A DNA stretch of 64,000 nucleotides from Adiantum capillus-veneris (lineage: Eukaryota > Streptophyta > Polypodiopsida > Polypodiales > Pteridaceae). The stretch is taken from NCBI GenBank assembly GCA_014529385.2, contig CM043966.1, positions 86,208,087 through 86,272,086 on the forward strand, read 5' to 3'. The notes under the pieces are model-generated. The model searched no databases. It had not been told where the DNA came from and saw only the letters and a program-made list of their open reading frames with translations. Made by a program: the position numbers and the translations under genes. The stretch's first letter is position 1. The number at the start of each line of letters is the position of its first letter. This document shows, piece after piece, positions 47,349 to 60,199 of the stretch.

Positions 47349-47749
47349 AAAGAGACCTAAACTAGGGAAAAACACGAGTATCTTGTGAAAGTTATCCTTT
47401 AACTTCCTGTAGGTTCGCCTAGAGTTCGAAACTTTCTTTTAGCAACCGCATATCTTAAGATTGTCGTCTTTTGCTGTGTAGAGGTAGCTTGGAAGTAGTC
47501 ATACTTGCAAAGTGCCTTTAGGATTGTAGGATTGTAGAAATAGATTAGGATTTTGAGAATGATTGGTAGACAAGACAAGTCTTAAGATCAGTGCTCAAAA
47601 AAACATAAAAGACAAGAAAACGAATGTTTGTGGACACTTTCCACAACCCCATTGCATGAGAATCTAGGAGTAGGGTAAGTAGGATCCGAGGTGGATTTCA
47701 GAACATTGATCTCTCTCAAAGAATCAAGTGTGAGTTGTTATTGGAAGTT

Positions 47750-49030
47750 GCAGAATTTCAAGTCTACAGGGCTAGAAATAGCTCGAAAAGACTCAAAACC
47801 ACTCAATCCGATTGGAGAGTAAGCTTAAGAGTTGTCTGAACCAGTTGGTAAGCTCAAAGACACTTCGAGGTAAAAATTTCAAGAGTTGGCCAAAACTCAG
47901 ATTATTTACCTTTTCTTGACATTTTAGGCCAAATTAAGTTTTTACTTGATTCCTAGGCTTAAAATAGCTCATATAAAGACTGTCTTTGAAGAAATTACAA
48001 AAAAGTGTTCATTTCAAGTTTGAAGTTATTAACTTTCTGCTCTAAATTGACCAAGGTTCATACCATTCACTCATTGCATGTGTACAAACAACTTTTGTAA
48101 AGGCCCAAGAGATTTGGATCACCAAACTGGCAGAAAACTGGGTAAAAACTAAAGTTTGTACTGACTTTTTGAATCTTGAGTGTAAATTGAAAAAAATTTG
48201 TCCAAACTTGATGAAAATTTATTCATAGGCTTATATTGATGTAATAAACATGTGTACATGCTTAGTTGACCAAAAAAAATCAAAAAGTTGTCAGTTTGTG
48301 TTAATAATCGTAATTATTTACATCTACCCCATTTTTCCAAGTTTTTGACCAAGTCAGCACACCAATAGTTTTAACATGTTGTAATAAGCCCACAAACCAA
48401 ATGTGGTAAGATTGGGATCATTGGATTGAATATTGTGACCAAAGTTGCAAAGTTAGTTTGCGACCAGATAATTGATGACCATTTGACCAAAAATTGTCCA
48501 AACTTGATGAAACTTGGCTAGTGACCTTAACTTGAGGTGCTTAACTGATCTATGTCAAAATTGAGGCAAAAAGTTGCAAAAATATAGCTGTAATAAATAA
48601 TCGCGATTATTTACATCTGCTTCAAAACTTGAGAAATTTGCAAGTTTAAGTATACCACAAGCTCAATCATATCAAGTAGACCTCACAAATCATTTTGGGA
48701 AAATATGGACCACAAAAGTGACACTTAATCCAGATTCTTGAAATCAAAGTCTGCAGACACAAAACAATTGATAAACTTGATCATAATTTGTCCAAACTTG
48801 TTTAAACTTGTCTAGGTACTTTAACAAGTTGTATACTTGCCATACCAATCAAAAAAGTGTAAATAACTGACAAAAGTAAATAATCATGATTATTTACTAT
48901 TGCTATCCAAAGACATCAATTTTGACTTTTGAACTCATACAGTGTTAGACCAACATAATAAAAAGCCACCAGGCAATTTTGGGTTCAATTGAATCAAAAT
49001 TGGTACATGTTCACTCAGTTTCAGGTTGTA
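47750..49030 (+). repeat. Leader subrepeats of element E, about 300 bp
   Basis: Four diverged units. The palindrome-like core occurs near 48290 (TAATCGTAATTATTTAC), 48597 (AATAATCGCGATTATTTAC, perfect) and 48877 (AATAATCATGATTATTTAC). Each is followed by a stretch about accession to ACCACAAG-TC and GGTGAAATTTGGATC-like sequence, as in F. Noncoding leader between PBS and gag. Confidence 0.7.
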
Positions 49031-49456
49031 GATTACACCTTTGATTTTTGCTAAAGTCGAATTTGAAAGTCAAATTTTGACTCCCATAGCTCGATTTGAA
49101 GTGATACACATAGACCAATCATGAGAGTTAGCAAAAACTCTACGATCTTTATAGAAGAATAGCTAACTTGATCAAATTTGTATAGGAATCAGGTTACAGA
49201 CAAGGAATCGGTGGCTTAACAGAAAGTTGCAATCGAATCAATTAGAAATTGATGACAAGTCAATCCAAAAGTGAGTACTCTATCCAAAGCTTCATAAGTC
49301 TATATGAACCTTAGATCTGGTCGTGTACTAGGAAATCAAGGCACACTCGAGGAAACCTCCAATAGAGTATCCATCGAAGAAAGCGTGAATGAAGGAAATT
49401 TCTTGCACATAATTCTTGAATAGGTCTCAGACACTTTTTCAGACTCAACATCCAAA

Positions 49457-51640
49457 ATGTCTTCTTACTCGACTCACTCGAAAACCGGATTGACAATGCG
49501 CTATAAGTATATACTCTCATTTTATAAGACTAATCACCATGGAGCTCAGGTTTACCTGGACCCTATTCGCATTGATGACCATGGTATTGAGTTCGAAGAA
49601 GAGATTAGGGAAAACAAAAAAGAAAAAATGTATATGGATCGAAACGGAACTCAGTATTTACAAGTCCAAAACCCTGACGTGATAGACAAATAGGGGTTAG
49701 AAGTAAACACTATAATCCTAGATATGTCAGCGAAAGAAGGACAACCAACTTTAGAATTTGAGGGATACGATCAAGTAGATTTGAAGCCTTTGAAACCGAT
49801 TAGTACGGATAATCCTAGGATCGGAGTCTATTGTTGGGAAGATAGAAACATATAAGATCTTCTGTGGACTTCTCATGCCAAACCAGGACAACTAACGGCC
49901 ATGAAGATTATCTATATCTTCAAGACCAAGTACAAGGGTTCTGCAAATCTACCAACCTACCTGTTTAGGGATTGTTATAACAACTTCGTTATGATTACTC
50001 CTGAGGAGGTAGAACAAACCAAATACCAAGGGTATTCCATAAGGGATTGGATATTGGGACAAGGACTATAAACAATTCCAAAAGATGAACACCGTGAGAG
50101 ATCATCTGAGAGTAATGTAAAGAAACCAAAAACCACCTCATAACTTAGAAAACCGGGTGACACTAAGGCTAGTCCAGGGCTACATGAGTCACTATTTCCA
50201 ACATACTGGTTTGAAGAACTCAGAACAGGACCAACTACTAGGAGACCAAGAGTTGAACCAAATAGATGCGTCAGACCAACTGATTTTTAGAAATGGGTCA
50301 GAAAATACAGTGGATCAAGGGATTCATACGACCACTTAGCAAGTGTTAAGCAAGTGCTAAGAGCAGAATGTATATTCAATTTCCATACTCAATTCGAGGG
50401 GTTTGAAATGACATTAGAAGGAAAAGCATTGACATGGTTACAAAACATTCCACCAAGGTCAATCATGGACTTAAACACATTAGCTCAAGGATTTGTAGCT
50501 GCTTGTTCCAAAACGGGGATCAAACATAATACGGTAGCTCAAATCTATAGCTTTAAACAGAAACATGGTGAGTCTGTCAGGGATTATGCAACTCAAATGA
50601 AACAATACATTGCTAGATGCCCAGGGCTAGAGATACTTGCAGAAGAATGATTCGTATCTTTGTTTCTAGAGGGACTGCTAAACAAAGAACTTCATGCTAT
50701 ACTCTATAGTAAAAACCATACAACCCTAGAAGAGTGTGTGTCAGATGCTATTGACTTACGAGATAATTGTGATATTTTCAACGAAGAAGATGTCCCTAAG
50801 AATCAAATCGAGAAAACAACATCCACTAAACCAGCACAAGTGGGAACGGTTGCTGCAACACCACTCTCATCCATAGAAGATATGCTTAAAATGATGAATG
50901 ATATGATGAACAACAGGAAAAAAGAACCTATGAGGGGACCAGGACAATGGATACCTCAATAGGGACAACCAATTAGACCACAAAAATGGGGTGCAATCCA
51001 GGGTAAACAGACCAACCATGAGACCCATGAGTGTTGCTATAGACCAAATTATGATGGGAATGTTCAGTATGTACCCATGCGGCCACAAGGACAACCCATG
51101 TAATATGGCCCAAGATCAAAGACCACCAATGGGTATGGAAAGACCTCAACCTGTGTTGGGACAACAACCTCCATATCCAGGACATAATGCAGTGCATGTA
51201 AAGTACATGCACTCTGAAGGAGTCATATATGAACAAGCATTAGTGTCTATTACACCCTATGCTCAGCCTAGTCCATCTACAATAGTGGTAGAATGAGATT
51301 GGTATAATTCACATCCACCACCAATGGAAGAAACCGTGACTTATGCTCCACCAGAGCTCGCACCAATGTATTACGTAGCTAATCAAGCTGTAATACCTCC
51401 CATGGCAAGACCCATGATAAATCCAAGAGCGGATAACTATCATAATTGTGGTGCAGATGATCACTAGAAAAATGAATGTCCAGAGCCTGACAAAAACCTC
51501 AAGCTAGTAGAAGCCTATTGCATACAATGTTGCAAAAAACGAGGACACTTCCCAGAAGATTGTCCAAAAAATCCTTTAAACAAGGGTAAAATCGTAGTAA
51601 ACGTAGTCCAAGTGATACCTAGTAGCTCATTATAGAGTAA
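49457..51640 (+). pseudogene. Gag of Tat-like element E
   Basis: The capsid part at 50354-50962 shows FEMTLEGKALTWLQNIP, KTGIKHNTVAQIYSFKQKHGESVRDY and FLEGLLNKELHAIL, the plant retrotransposon gag fold. The N-terminal piece 49457-49693 is in the same frame (49457, 50354 and 50660 all share it), separated by stops. The conserved QTNHETHEC block is near 51020. Two knuckle-like motifs follow: CGADDH-KNEC with a stop inside, and CIQCCKKRGHFPEDC with spacing off by one, then KNPLNKGK. Confidence 0.8.
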
Positions 51641-52600
51641 ACCGGTTGTTCCAATCAAGGTAATCACTAGAGCCCAGGCCAAGAAAAAGAAACACAACTC
51701 CTTTGATGATTTGAAAAATACGAAAGTCTCCTCTCAAAGAATCAAAAGGAGCAGAAGCAAAAGATATGAGATAAGAAAACAAAAACAACGGGTTGAAATC
51801 GAGGAGAAAGCAAAAAAGTTGTTCCATGAAAAGTTGAAAGAAACTGGAAGTGAATTCAAGGAAACAACCATGAAATCTGGAGGACCATTCTGGTTGATAA
51901 AATTCTTGAGCTTATTAATTCCGCCTTGGAAGCCTACCAAGTAGGACTTAAAGTAGGCCAAAACATGGAAAATAAATGGAAAAACTATCCTTCTTCAGAC
52001 ATGGAAGCAACTAAGCTAGAAGCTGATCAAAATTTGGTAAGAATCACGGAATAAATGCTGGAAAAACAAAAACCCAAGCTTGAAAGTATCGCAAAACTTG
52101 AAGAGCTTGTGGTAAGAGACACTAAAGAAAAATCCGATGTGGTGGTTGAACCCCACCTTGCAAAGCAAAAGAACCAGTGCTTATAGTGCCGGACAGTAGA
52201 GATGCCTTAGATGGGATTCCATTCGTAGAGGAAGACTGGCCAGGACACTCATGGGAAAAATTGAGAGAGATCAATGATGTGAGCTTAACTCTAAAGTCGG
52301 TTCCTCTAGAGGAAGTCTGGTTGGATGACCTACCTTTTGATGTGAACATAGATGTACAATCCTTGTACGGGGATTGCGGATCTGAAGCTTCAGGAATGTT
52401 GAAACCATTGACCTTGAAAACCTTACCTTCTTACTTGGGAGATAACGAAGATGAATTTGTAGTGTGTAAAACCACTCAAGTAAAAAGAGCCGAATAGACC
52501 CTAGAAGTAGACAACATTCATTTAATCATTCCTACACCCATCCAATGCACTCTTACCTTGGGAGAACTATTAAAACTCAGACCATACTTATGGAATGATC
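51641..52600 (+). pseudogene. Gag-protease linker with basic helix, element E
   Basis: VITRAQAKKKK, then a strongly basic helix at 51711-51900 (SKRYEIRKQKQRVEIEEKAK), then DVQSLYGDCGSEASG and LKTLPSYLGD at 52345-52440. Same order as in C. Frames change at least twice. Role unknown. Confidence 0.7.
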
Positions 52601-53520
52601 TACAAAAAACCCTCGAGAAGGTGGGAATAACGGGGTTAATCTCAAAAAAATTAGGAAAATTGAAAAACAAAATGAACACAAAGAGATTCGATTTGTTCCC
52701 ATGAGCAAAGTCGAAGAATATTACGAAGGGAAAGAAGGAAACACCACCCTCCCAGTGAAATATAATGACATTGAAACCATGGAAATACTGGATAGTGGAG
52801 CTGGCATAGCCATAGCCACTAAAGCAGTATGGGAATCTTGGGGACAACCAGCCATTAGACAAATGCGAATGAAATTGCAATTGGCTGACAGAGACATTGA
52901 GAGACCATTAGGGCTGCTTGAAAAAGTGATAGTCAATTCTAGTGGAATTGAATATCAACACACTTTTGCCATAGTAGACTTTGGGAAAAAACTTAACTAT
53001 GAAATCATATTGGGAAGACCTTTCATATATGTGACAGGTATAGCTTATCCAAGATTGGGGAAACAATTATTTGTACTTGAATCAAGTGGGATCTATAACA
53101 AGAGTAAATCTAAAAGATGACACTTATAGAGATGTCTTGAAAACACCCATACAAGAGTTTGATTCAGTCTCTTCTTTTGAAACTAAACTTCCATTAGGGT
53201 TAAACAAAGACACTCCTATTTGGATGTGTGGAGCTTCAGAAAATGGAAGCTTAAGATGAGAAGAATGTATCCTAGAAAGGGATTGTACAGGCAAAGACTA
53301 TGTACTTGAACCTTTTCCACAGCATTTATTTGAGCCATTCAAGTGGACTCAAATTTTAGCGACAATGGATGTATGTGTGAATACATCTTTGCCTACTCAA
53401 TTTTGCAATGAGTATGGCGACATAATTAGCATCCAAATGATTTCAATCCTCAACATTGAAGACAAAAATGAGGAACCCAAGGACTTAATGAAAGCTCAAC
53501 AATTCTTTCTAGACCTCTAA
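52601..53520 (+). pseudogene. Protease PR1 of element E
   Basis: Open frame 52701-53120: METMEILDSGAGIAIATKAVW with Asp-Ser-Gly intact, RMKLQLADRDIERPLGLLE, HTFAIVDF and EIILGRPF. After a frameshift the block TYRDVLKTP, EECILERD and EPFPQHLFEPFKW continues as in C. Aspartic protease for the polyprotein. The protease core itself has no stop. Confidence 0.85.
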
Positions 53521-54067
53521 TACGATGCAACATATGAGTTAGATGAATACTCAGCTACCTCAGAAGATTCGGGGCCAGAAAAAGAATATATGAGAGCTAA
53601 GTTACTCTTAAAAGGAGGGAAGGAAAATTTTTTTGACTTTCCAAACCAGAAATTGAGAAGACAAAAATGGTATAGATGAAAAAGAGACACCAGGATTGTG
53701 AAAACACGAACTATGCCATCAGTCTCCAGTAGAACACAATTCCTGATGCAGATAGATTCAAATGATTGTGTCAAGGAAAAAATCACTCGCAGATATCCTT
53801 CAAACAAAGACTCAGAAATATCTCAAACATCAAGAAAAACAAGGAAAGGTACTCAAGCAAATCCACAGGATAAGAAATCACTCATGACCCAAGTCAAGCG
53901 GAAAAAGAAATATCAAGAGTTGAAAAAATCTCTAAAGGAGATATACACGATCGAAATGGAAACCACAAAAGAGGATGGCAAGGATGTAATGAGCATTCCA
54001 TCCCATTACAAAAAGTATACTTTGTAAGATCGAAAAATCATAGTTGAACAACCTGTTAGGGAACTAC
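53521..54067 (+). pseudogene. PR-RT linker of element E, cut by D
   Basis: Basic frame 53698-54027 ending KKYQELKKSLKEIYTIEMET and SIPSHYKKYTL, matching C (YSELKRDLKEVWTTKMET, SHYKKYTI). A few codons later (RKIIVEQPVREL) the sequence stops at the first base of the D LTR. Confidence 0.75.
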
Positions 54068-55159
54068 TGTGAGGTCTCTGCCCCTTTTTGAGAGGAGCGG
54101 AGTACCTTTGATAGGTCTCCAATCCTGAGAAAGAAAAACCAACGGACGTTGCCTTAGCTACTACATAGCCACGGGCATGAACCGTTAGTGAAGGATTGGT
54201 CCTATTTCGCTATGGCGGAGCGTGACCACCATAACCCTATCTAAAAACTATCTATAATCAATTATACCTAAAAGTATAAATCTTAGAGTGACCAACCTGT
54301 GCGCTTTTTTTCCCATGTTTCAGAAGCACAGCCGCCAAGGTTTGTCTCTTTTAAGATTTGTGACTAAAAAAAAAAACAAACCAATTTCTAGCGTTGGAAA
54401 GTTACCCGACTCATTGGGTCTACCCGTCCATAGAATGATACCGTCGGGGTATCATTCTCCCACTTTCCACACCACACTCACCCTTCTTTTGTTATCTAAT
54501 TACGACCACACTGTCTAAACATACATGTTCCTTTACTTTATTTATGATATTGGTTCGTTAAAACAGCCCTTCAAACAGTATTACAAACAATAGTCAAACA
54601 AGAAGTCGTCCAATTTTCAACCAACAACCCTTGGATTAGGTTTACTCAAGAATCTCTACTAGCGCTATTATGTCCAATCGGTATATACATTATTTATAAA
54701 AACCCTTGTCCTCATGAGCGTCCCATACCTCTCGACAAGTACTCGTTGTGCTAATCTGAACGTACTCCCGTCACAGCAACAACGGTGCCAATCTCGGCAT
54801 CATCCTCACACCACGGCAAAACAAAACTGTAGTATCCAGCTGGGCTAATCTGGGTGTACTCCCACCACAGTATCAGCAGTGCCATCCTGGGCGTCATCTC
54901 ACGCCTCCGCAATTGCCACATAATACCAGCGCTAATAAGTAGAGAGACTTGAGAGAAACCATACCGAAGGTTTTGGACAAACATTATTTCCTATAGCAAC
55001 CAGTTTAATGAGACATTCTTTCCTACTTGTCAAACGTATGCCGAATTTCTTGGGGTTAAGCCCCTTGGTTTCGGTCCGTGTTTTCTTTTTATAAGGTAAA
55101 TAATATATTCCTACGGTCTCGCATATGCAATGATGCATAACTTGAACTGCAACACTAAC

Positions 55160-55282
55160 CTGTACCATAGCTTCGATTGGTCCGATTGGTGGAGACGTAG
55201 CATGTTCCGCAGGAGTTCCACCGTTACTTGTACCAGCTTCATGATCATTAGCGCCTTGGGTTCGAGCACGCTTTCGAGCCAT
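55160..55282 (-). CDS. gag exon 1 copy in the D 3' LTR
   Basis: 41 open codons: start MARKRARTQG, DHEAGTSNGGTPAEH in the middle, end MVQ before GTTAGT in phase 0. The same frame occurs in the right LTR with about six replacements and no stop. As the 3' LTR copy it would not be used as an initiating exon. Confidence 0.55.
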
Positions 55283-55739
55283 TTTTTTGTACTACACTTA
55301 TGTTATACACTTAGAACTTTAAATTGGTCAATTTCCCTAGTAATATCCTTGTTTCCAAAGAAAATCTGTAATTTGAACCCTCGTCAACTCGGATTCACAC
55401 TTAGGGTTGTTGTTCTACATCTAATTTCTATACCTCAAATAATTGCTAATCGTGATTAATCAAAAATTAAGTGTGTAAACTATGAGTGAAAGTTTAGGAA
55501 TACATTACTTTTATACTTTACATTTTTAATCCAATTCTAACTTCAATTTCTATACTTCAACTAAATCAATTTTTAGTATTATTCAAAATTCTACTTAATC
55601 TAATTGACAATAAAATTGTTGAATGATAATTTCATCATGTATAATAAGAATATGATGAGTTCTCTTATGTATTAACTTTCAATTAACTATACATAAGTTA
55701 ATAGTGAAGATGTACTAACTAGAGAGAGTAGGTATACTT

Positions 55740-56158
55740 CGAGAGATTAGAGTAAGAGAAAACATACACACGCATCTTTTCTAAAGTTAATTGAATCTTA
55801 CTAATCCATTAGAAAGATTAGAGTAAAAGAGAACACACACACATCCTTTTTTAAAGCTAATTGAATCTTACTAATCTATTAGAGAGATTAGAGTAAAAGA
55901 TAGCACACACACACACACACACATATCCTTCTTAAAGCTAATTGAATCTTACTAATCTATTAGAGAGATTAGAGTAAAAGATAGCACACACACACACACA
56001 CATATCCTTCTTAAAGCTAATTGAATCTTACTAATCCATTAGAGATTAGAGTAATAGATAGCACACACACACACATAGCTAATTGAATCTTACTAATCTA
56101 TTAGAGAGATTAGAGTAGGAGATAGCACACGTACATCATTCCTAAAGTTAATTGAATG
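55740..56158 (-). repeat. ~75-85-bp tandem repeat ending in (AC)n, D 3' LTR
   Basis: Six units. Each has GAGATTAGAGTAAAAGATAGC, an AC run of varying length, TCTTAAAGCTAATTGAATC, then TTACTAATCTATTAG. The joint of two units forms the near-palindrome CTAATCTATTAGAGAGATTAG. The right LTR keeps only two units and part of a third. Confidence 0.8.
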
Positions 56159-56300
56159 ATCAATTAATACGCACCTTATTAGTCCACTAGAGTTTTTGCT
56201 CTCTTAGTGGTTTGTGGATGCCTTCTCTCTAAGAGAAGTGGCAGCACTTCGTGAGCACTATAGAGGCAATCTCTATGTCTAAAGTGTGAGCATGGATAAT

Positions 56301-56310
56301 CTATTTATAG
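56301..56310 (-). promoter_or_regulatory. TATA box of element D (3' LTR copy)
   Basis: CTATAAATAG on the minus strand, about 640 bp into the LTR and about 1 kb upstream of exon 1. The corresponding part of the 5' LTR is deleted. Confidence 0.6.
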
Positions 56311-56947
56311 CAGAAAAGAAAACGTCCAACTTTTTTTTTTCAAAAAAAAATATTTTTAAAAAAAATTATAAAATTGTAAAAAAGATATATATATATTTAT
56401 TTATTTTAATTTTTCCCCAAAAATCATACCCGCGTTTTTGGTACCCTTGTGGTACCCATCAGCTTGACCAATTTGTCATTATCATCAAAAGATAAGGCCA
56501 CACAGCCCCCCCTCATTAAGATTAGTCAAGACTAGCCTCTCCTTTTCATGTGACAGTGTGTCCCACTTTGTCCCCTCCTATGTGAGTCCAGGTGAGTCCA
56601 TGTGCCTTCATTTGTCATCCCTGTGTATTCTTTTGGCTTTATAATTATTTTATTTATTTCCTTAATGATAATTTACTTTACATTTTTAAGTTAAACTTTA
56701 CAGTCATTTATTAACTTTACAGTAGTAAAAGAAAATTCTACAATTAGTAAATAAGTCTTGCAATAAGTTAGTTAGTGATTCATATAGCTAAACATGTCAG
56801 AATTTTGTAGCGTAAATTTTAGATTCTAGGTTTTCTCAATCTACGATTCATAATTTGAACTCGAATATCTTAAATAATGATTGATGGTTTAAAAAAATTC
56901 AAATGCGTAATAGAACTTGTGTGAAATTTGAAAGTAGAGACCTTACA

Positions 56948-56960
56948 ATCTCCCCAACTT
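56948..56960 (-). promoter_or_regulatory. Polypurine tract of element D
   Basis: AAGTTGGGGAGAT on the minus strand, abutting the 3' LTR. Confidence 0.8.
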
Positions 56961-56976
56961 AGAATTTGAGATGCCT

Positions 56977-58278
56977 TCATCTCAAGAATAGTGAAGGGTA
57001 ATCCTTAAGAAGGGATGTCTCATCTTCCTAATTAGCTTCTTGTATAGGGAAATCCTTCCATAAGATAAGATGTTCTTTGATGGATCTATTCATAAGCTTT
57101 CTCTCCCGAGTTTCTAGGATAGTATCAGATTGGAGTTGTAGAACATCTTGAGCAGGTAAAATGATTTGCTCATCATCAAGGACATGGTCAAGGTTATATA
57201 CATAAGGTTTTAACAGACTTACATGAAATACATCATGCACTTTGAGATGAGAAGGGAGTTTTAGTCTATAAGCTTGATCACTTACAACCTTGATTATTTG
57301 GTAAGGTCCACAATATCAGTAGCTTTAAATCTTCTTATACCTTCCGAGAGACAGATTGCTCTTTTTGGGCTTTACTCGTAAGAAAAATTTGTCACCTTCT
57401 TTGAAAATCCGATCAGATCTTTTTAAGTCGGCGTACTTCTTTTGTCGATCTTGAGCCGCTTGAATATCCCTTCGAATAGCTCTGGTTTGAGCTTCTATTT
57501 CTTCAAGCATTTTCTTTGAGGCTTCTACCCTTATAGTGGGGTCAGAAAAGTTAAGAGGTGATAAACATTCTTGACCATAAAGAGCATTAAAAGGTGTCAT
57601 TCCAATACTTCTATGAGTAGAGGAATTGTATGCATACACTACCAAGGGTAGGTATTGAATCCACTTGCGAGATTCTCTATTGCAGTAGGCTCTGAGAATG
57701 TCTTCAATTACTTGATTGACTCTTTCAGTTTGGCCATCAGTTTGAGGATGATAAGCAGTACTAAAACATAGCTGGGTTCCAATAGCTTGAAACAATGATA
57801 TCCAAAACTTAGAAGTAAACTTGGCATCACGATCGCTGACAATCCTCTTGGGTAAACCATGAATTCTAAAAACCTCCTTCACAAATAGACGAGCAATATC
57901 TGAAGATGTAAAGGTTGTCTTGACTGGGATTAAGTGAGCCACTTTAGTAAGCAAGTCGAGTATGACCATGATTGAATCATAGCCAGCTTGAACAAAAGGA
58001 AACCCGGTGATAAAGTCCATGCTAATACATTCCCATTTCATTTGGGGAATATCTAAAGGATGTAATTTACCTGGCATCTTTAGTCTCTCTGCCTTAATCC
58101 TTTGACAAGACAAACACTGCTTGACATAGCAAAGGACATCACCCTTCATACCTTGCCAATAGTAACTTCTGCGAATTGCATTGATGGTTTTGGCATAACC
58201 TGGATGTCCTGAAGTTGGTCCATCATGCGCTTCATATAGGATAGCATTCCTTAGGGTATAATCCTTAGGTATGCATAG
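56977..58278 (-). pseudogene. Integrase with chromodomain, element D
   Basis: Same frame as RT. HHCC domain (HDGPTSGHPGY, then CLSCQR at residues 12-15 of the frame starting at 58149). Core D45 (ISMDFITG), D106 (VSDRDAKF) and E142 (GQTERVNQ), perfect DD35E spacing. C-terminal LKVHDVFHVSLLKPYV, then chromodomain-like IKEHLILWKDFPIQEAN where the next codon, usually Trp, is TAG. Two to three stops in all, no frameshift. Very similar to integrase A. Confidence 0.9.
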
Positions 58279-59772
58279 TCAATTTCTATAGTAAATTTTC
58301 CCATCTTCTAAGGAGTAATGTAGAGGTTTAGGCTGATTTGATGATACCCTCTCTTCACGTAGGATACTAGCAAGCATCTGGTAATCTGCATCTTTGACAG
58401 CAGCATCCGAGACCTTGTCTAAAATAGGGTTGTTAGCCATGGAAATTTCCCCCAGAAAAGCTTTACGGCTTAGGGCATCTACCACAAAATTATCCTTACC
58501 TGGTCTAAATTTAATATCAAAATCATATTCACGCATGAGCTCTATACATCTCCTCTGTCTCATGTTAAGGTTAGGTTGGGTAAAAATCCACTTAAGACTC
58601 TTGTGATCTGTTACCAATTGGAATTTGCGTCCCAATAGATAATGTCTCCATAGCTTGAGAGCATGAATAACTGCTAGCAATTCTAAATCATGTGTAGCAT
58701 AATTCACTTCATGAATCCTAAGCTTCCGAGAAGTATAAGCTATAGGCCTTCCTTCTTGAGTAAGAACTCCTCCTAATGCAAGGTTACTAGCATCTGTGAT
58801 CACCTCGAATTCTTGGGTGAAATCTGGAAGTTTTAAGAGAGGTTCTGAAGCAAGATACTCCTTAAGCTGTTTGAAGCAAGATTCATGTTTTTCTTCCCAA
58901 AGTATCGTAGCTCCTTTCTTTAGCAAGTCGGTTAGTGGTGCATCTTTAAGAGCATAGTCCTTTACAAAGATCTTGTACCACCCTATGATACCTAAGAACC
59001 CTCTTACTTCGGTTTGTGAAGTGGGTTGAGGCCATTCAACAATATCTTTGACTTTGTCAGGGTCAACAGAGACTCCTTCAAGTGAAATGATAAACCCTAA
59101 GTAACATATCTTAGGGGTAAAGAAGGTACATTTGCTTTTCTTTGCATGCAGCTTAATTTGGCGTAAAAGCTCTAACACTTTCCTAACATGTCCTTCATGC
59201 TCTTCCTCTGATTTGGAATAAATTAAGATATCGTCAAAGAATACTAGGACAAAATCATCTAAGAATTCTCTAAAGATATCGTGAATCAGACGATTGAAAG
59301 TTGCAGGAGCATTCATAAGTCCGAAAGCCATCACTGTAAATTCGTAACGACCATAACGAGTGTTGAAAGCTGTTTGTGAGATATCAGCCTCCTGGATTCG
59401 AATTTGATGATAGCCAGCTCGAAGATCGATCTTTGTGAATATTTTGGCTCCATGTAATCTGTCCAACATCTCATCAATACGAGGAATTCGATATTTATTC
59501 TTGATGGTAACCTGATTTAAGCCCCTATAATCTATGCAAAGTCGAAGAGAGCCATCCTTTTTCTTTTGAAAGAGAACAGGTGCACCCCATGGAGATGTAC
59601 TAGGTCGGATAAACCCTTGCTCAATCAACTGCTTGAGCTGCTCCTTGAGTTCTATAGCCTCTGGAAGTGACATCTTGTACGGCGCTCTTGAGACTGGTTC
59701 ACTACCTGGAAAAATTTTGATTTCATGGTCTACCTCCCTAGGTAATGGTAGCATCCGGATTCTTAGTATCAA
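58279..59772 (-). pseudogene. Reverse transcriptase-RNase H of element D
   Basis: 497 open codons, first ATG at 59754. RT: Asp in KIDLRAGYHQIRI (about residue 115), FGLMNAPATF, VFFDDILIY (residues 178-181 with both Asp). RNase H: D327 (VITDAS), E364 (HDLELLAVIHALKLW), D389 (VTDHKSL), D432 (VDALSRK), all present. A TGA at 58279 separates it from integrase in the same frame. Catalytically complete by inspection; upstream gag and protease are gone. Confidence 0.9.
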
Positions 59773-60051
59773 TGAAAAGATAAACTTCGATGACTTTTAA
59801 CTACTTTGCCCAACGAAGTTTCTTGAGATTGGTATCCATGCACCATATCTTGTCAGCATCGATGGTATAGATTCCTCCAAATGGACTCCAATTTATGCCC
59901 CATCCTCTATGCACCCTTGGGATAGGTGGTGCAAACACCCTATCCAAAATCATCATCACCCTTTTTCGAAACTGATAATTTGGTGATTGGCATGCATTTT
60001 CAAACATGATGGTGAACACCTGGAATTTTTGTTAGGCTGAATGAACATTTC
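59773..60051 (-). pseudogene. Gag remnant, element D
   Basis: About 280 bp between the acceptor-like CTTTCCTGGTACAG (AG at 60052-60053) and RT. The exon starts GAAATGTTC, like GAAAAAATG in A. A short open frame (59801-60019) is not recognisable as gag. The rest of gag and the protease are deleted. Confidence 0.45.
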
Positions 60052-60186
60052 CTGTACCAGGAAAGTTCAATCTTCAATACCATATAAAAACTCAAAACAA
60101 TTTTTCTAGGTTCTTCTATTATTTCAAACATTCGCATCCTTCAATATCCAAACATCAATCTAAAAATCTCTCCAAGCTTTAACCTA

Positions 60187-60199
60187 GGCTTTGATACCA
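60187..60199 (-). promoter_or_regulatory. Primer binding site of D (initiator Met tRNA)
   Basis: TGGTATCAAAGCC on the minus strand, one base from the LTR end (CCTCACA). Same variant as B. Confidence 0.9.

Larger units (their letters stand above)
46407..54067 (+). mobile_element. Tat-like LTR retrotransposon E, left part
   Basis: LTR, tRNA-Asp-type PBS, 2.1-kb leader with subrepeats, gag, knuckles, PR1 and the linker to RT, cut by element D at 54068. The PR2 part is at about 62485-62830. RT, RNase H and integrase of E are absent from both sides of D, so a deletion accompanied or preceded the D insertion. Close to C in protein content and to F in its leader. Confidence 0.8.
54068..56947 (-). 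repeat. 3' LTR of element D (2880 bp)
   Basis: On the plus strand begins TGTGAGGTCTCTGCCCC and ends GAGACCTTACA. Nearly identical to the right LTR from 60201 to about 62030, then the right copy has a deletion and a truncation. The last bases of the LTR (GAGACCTATCAAAGG on the minus strand) resemble element A, so A and D are cousins. Confidence 0.9.

Noticed and set aside
54288-54518. Plus-strand 76-codon frame also present at 60421-60651
   Set aside because: Its presence in both places follows from LTR duplication. It is antisense to the element and shows no recognisable domain.
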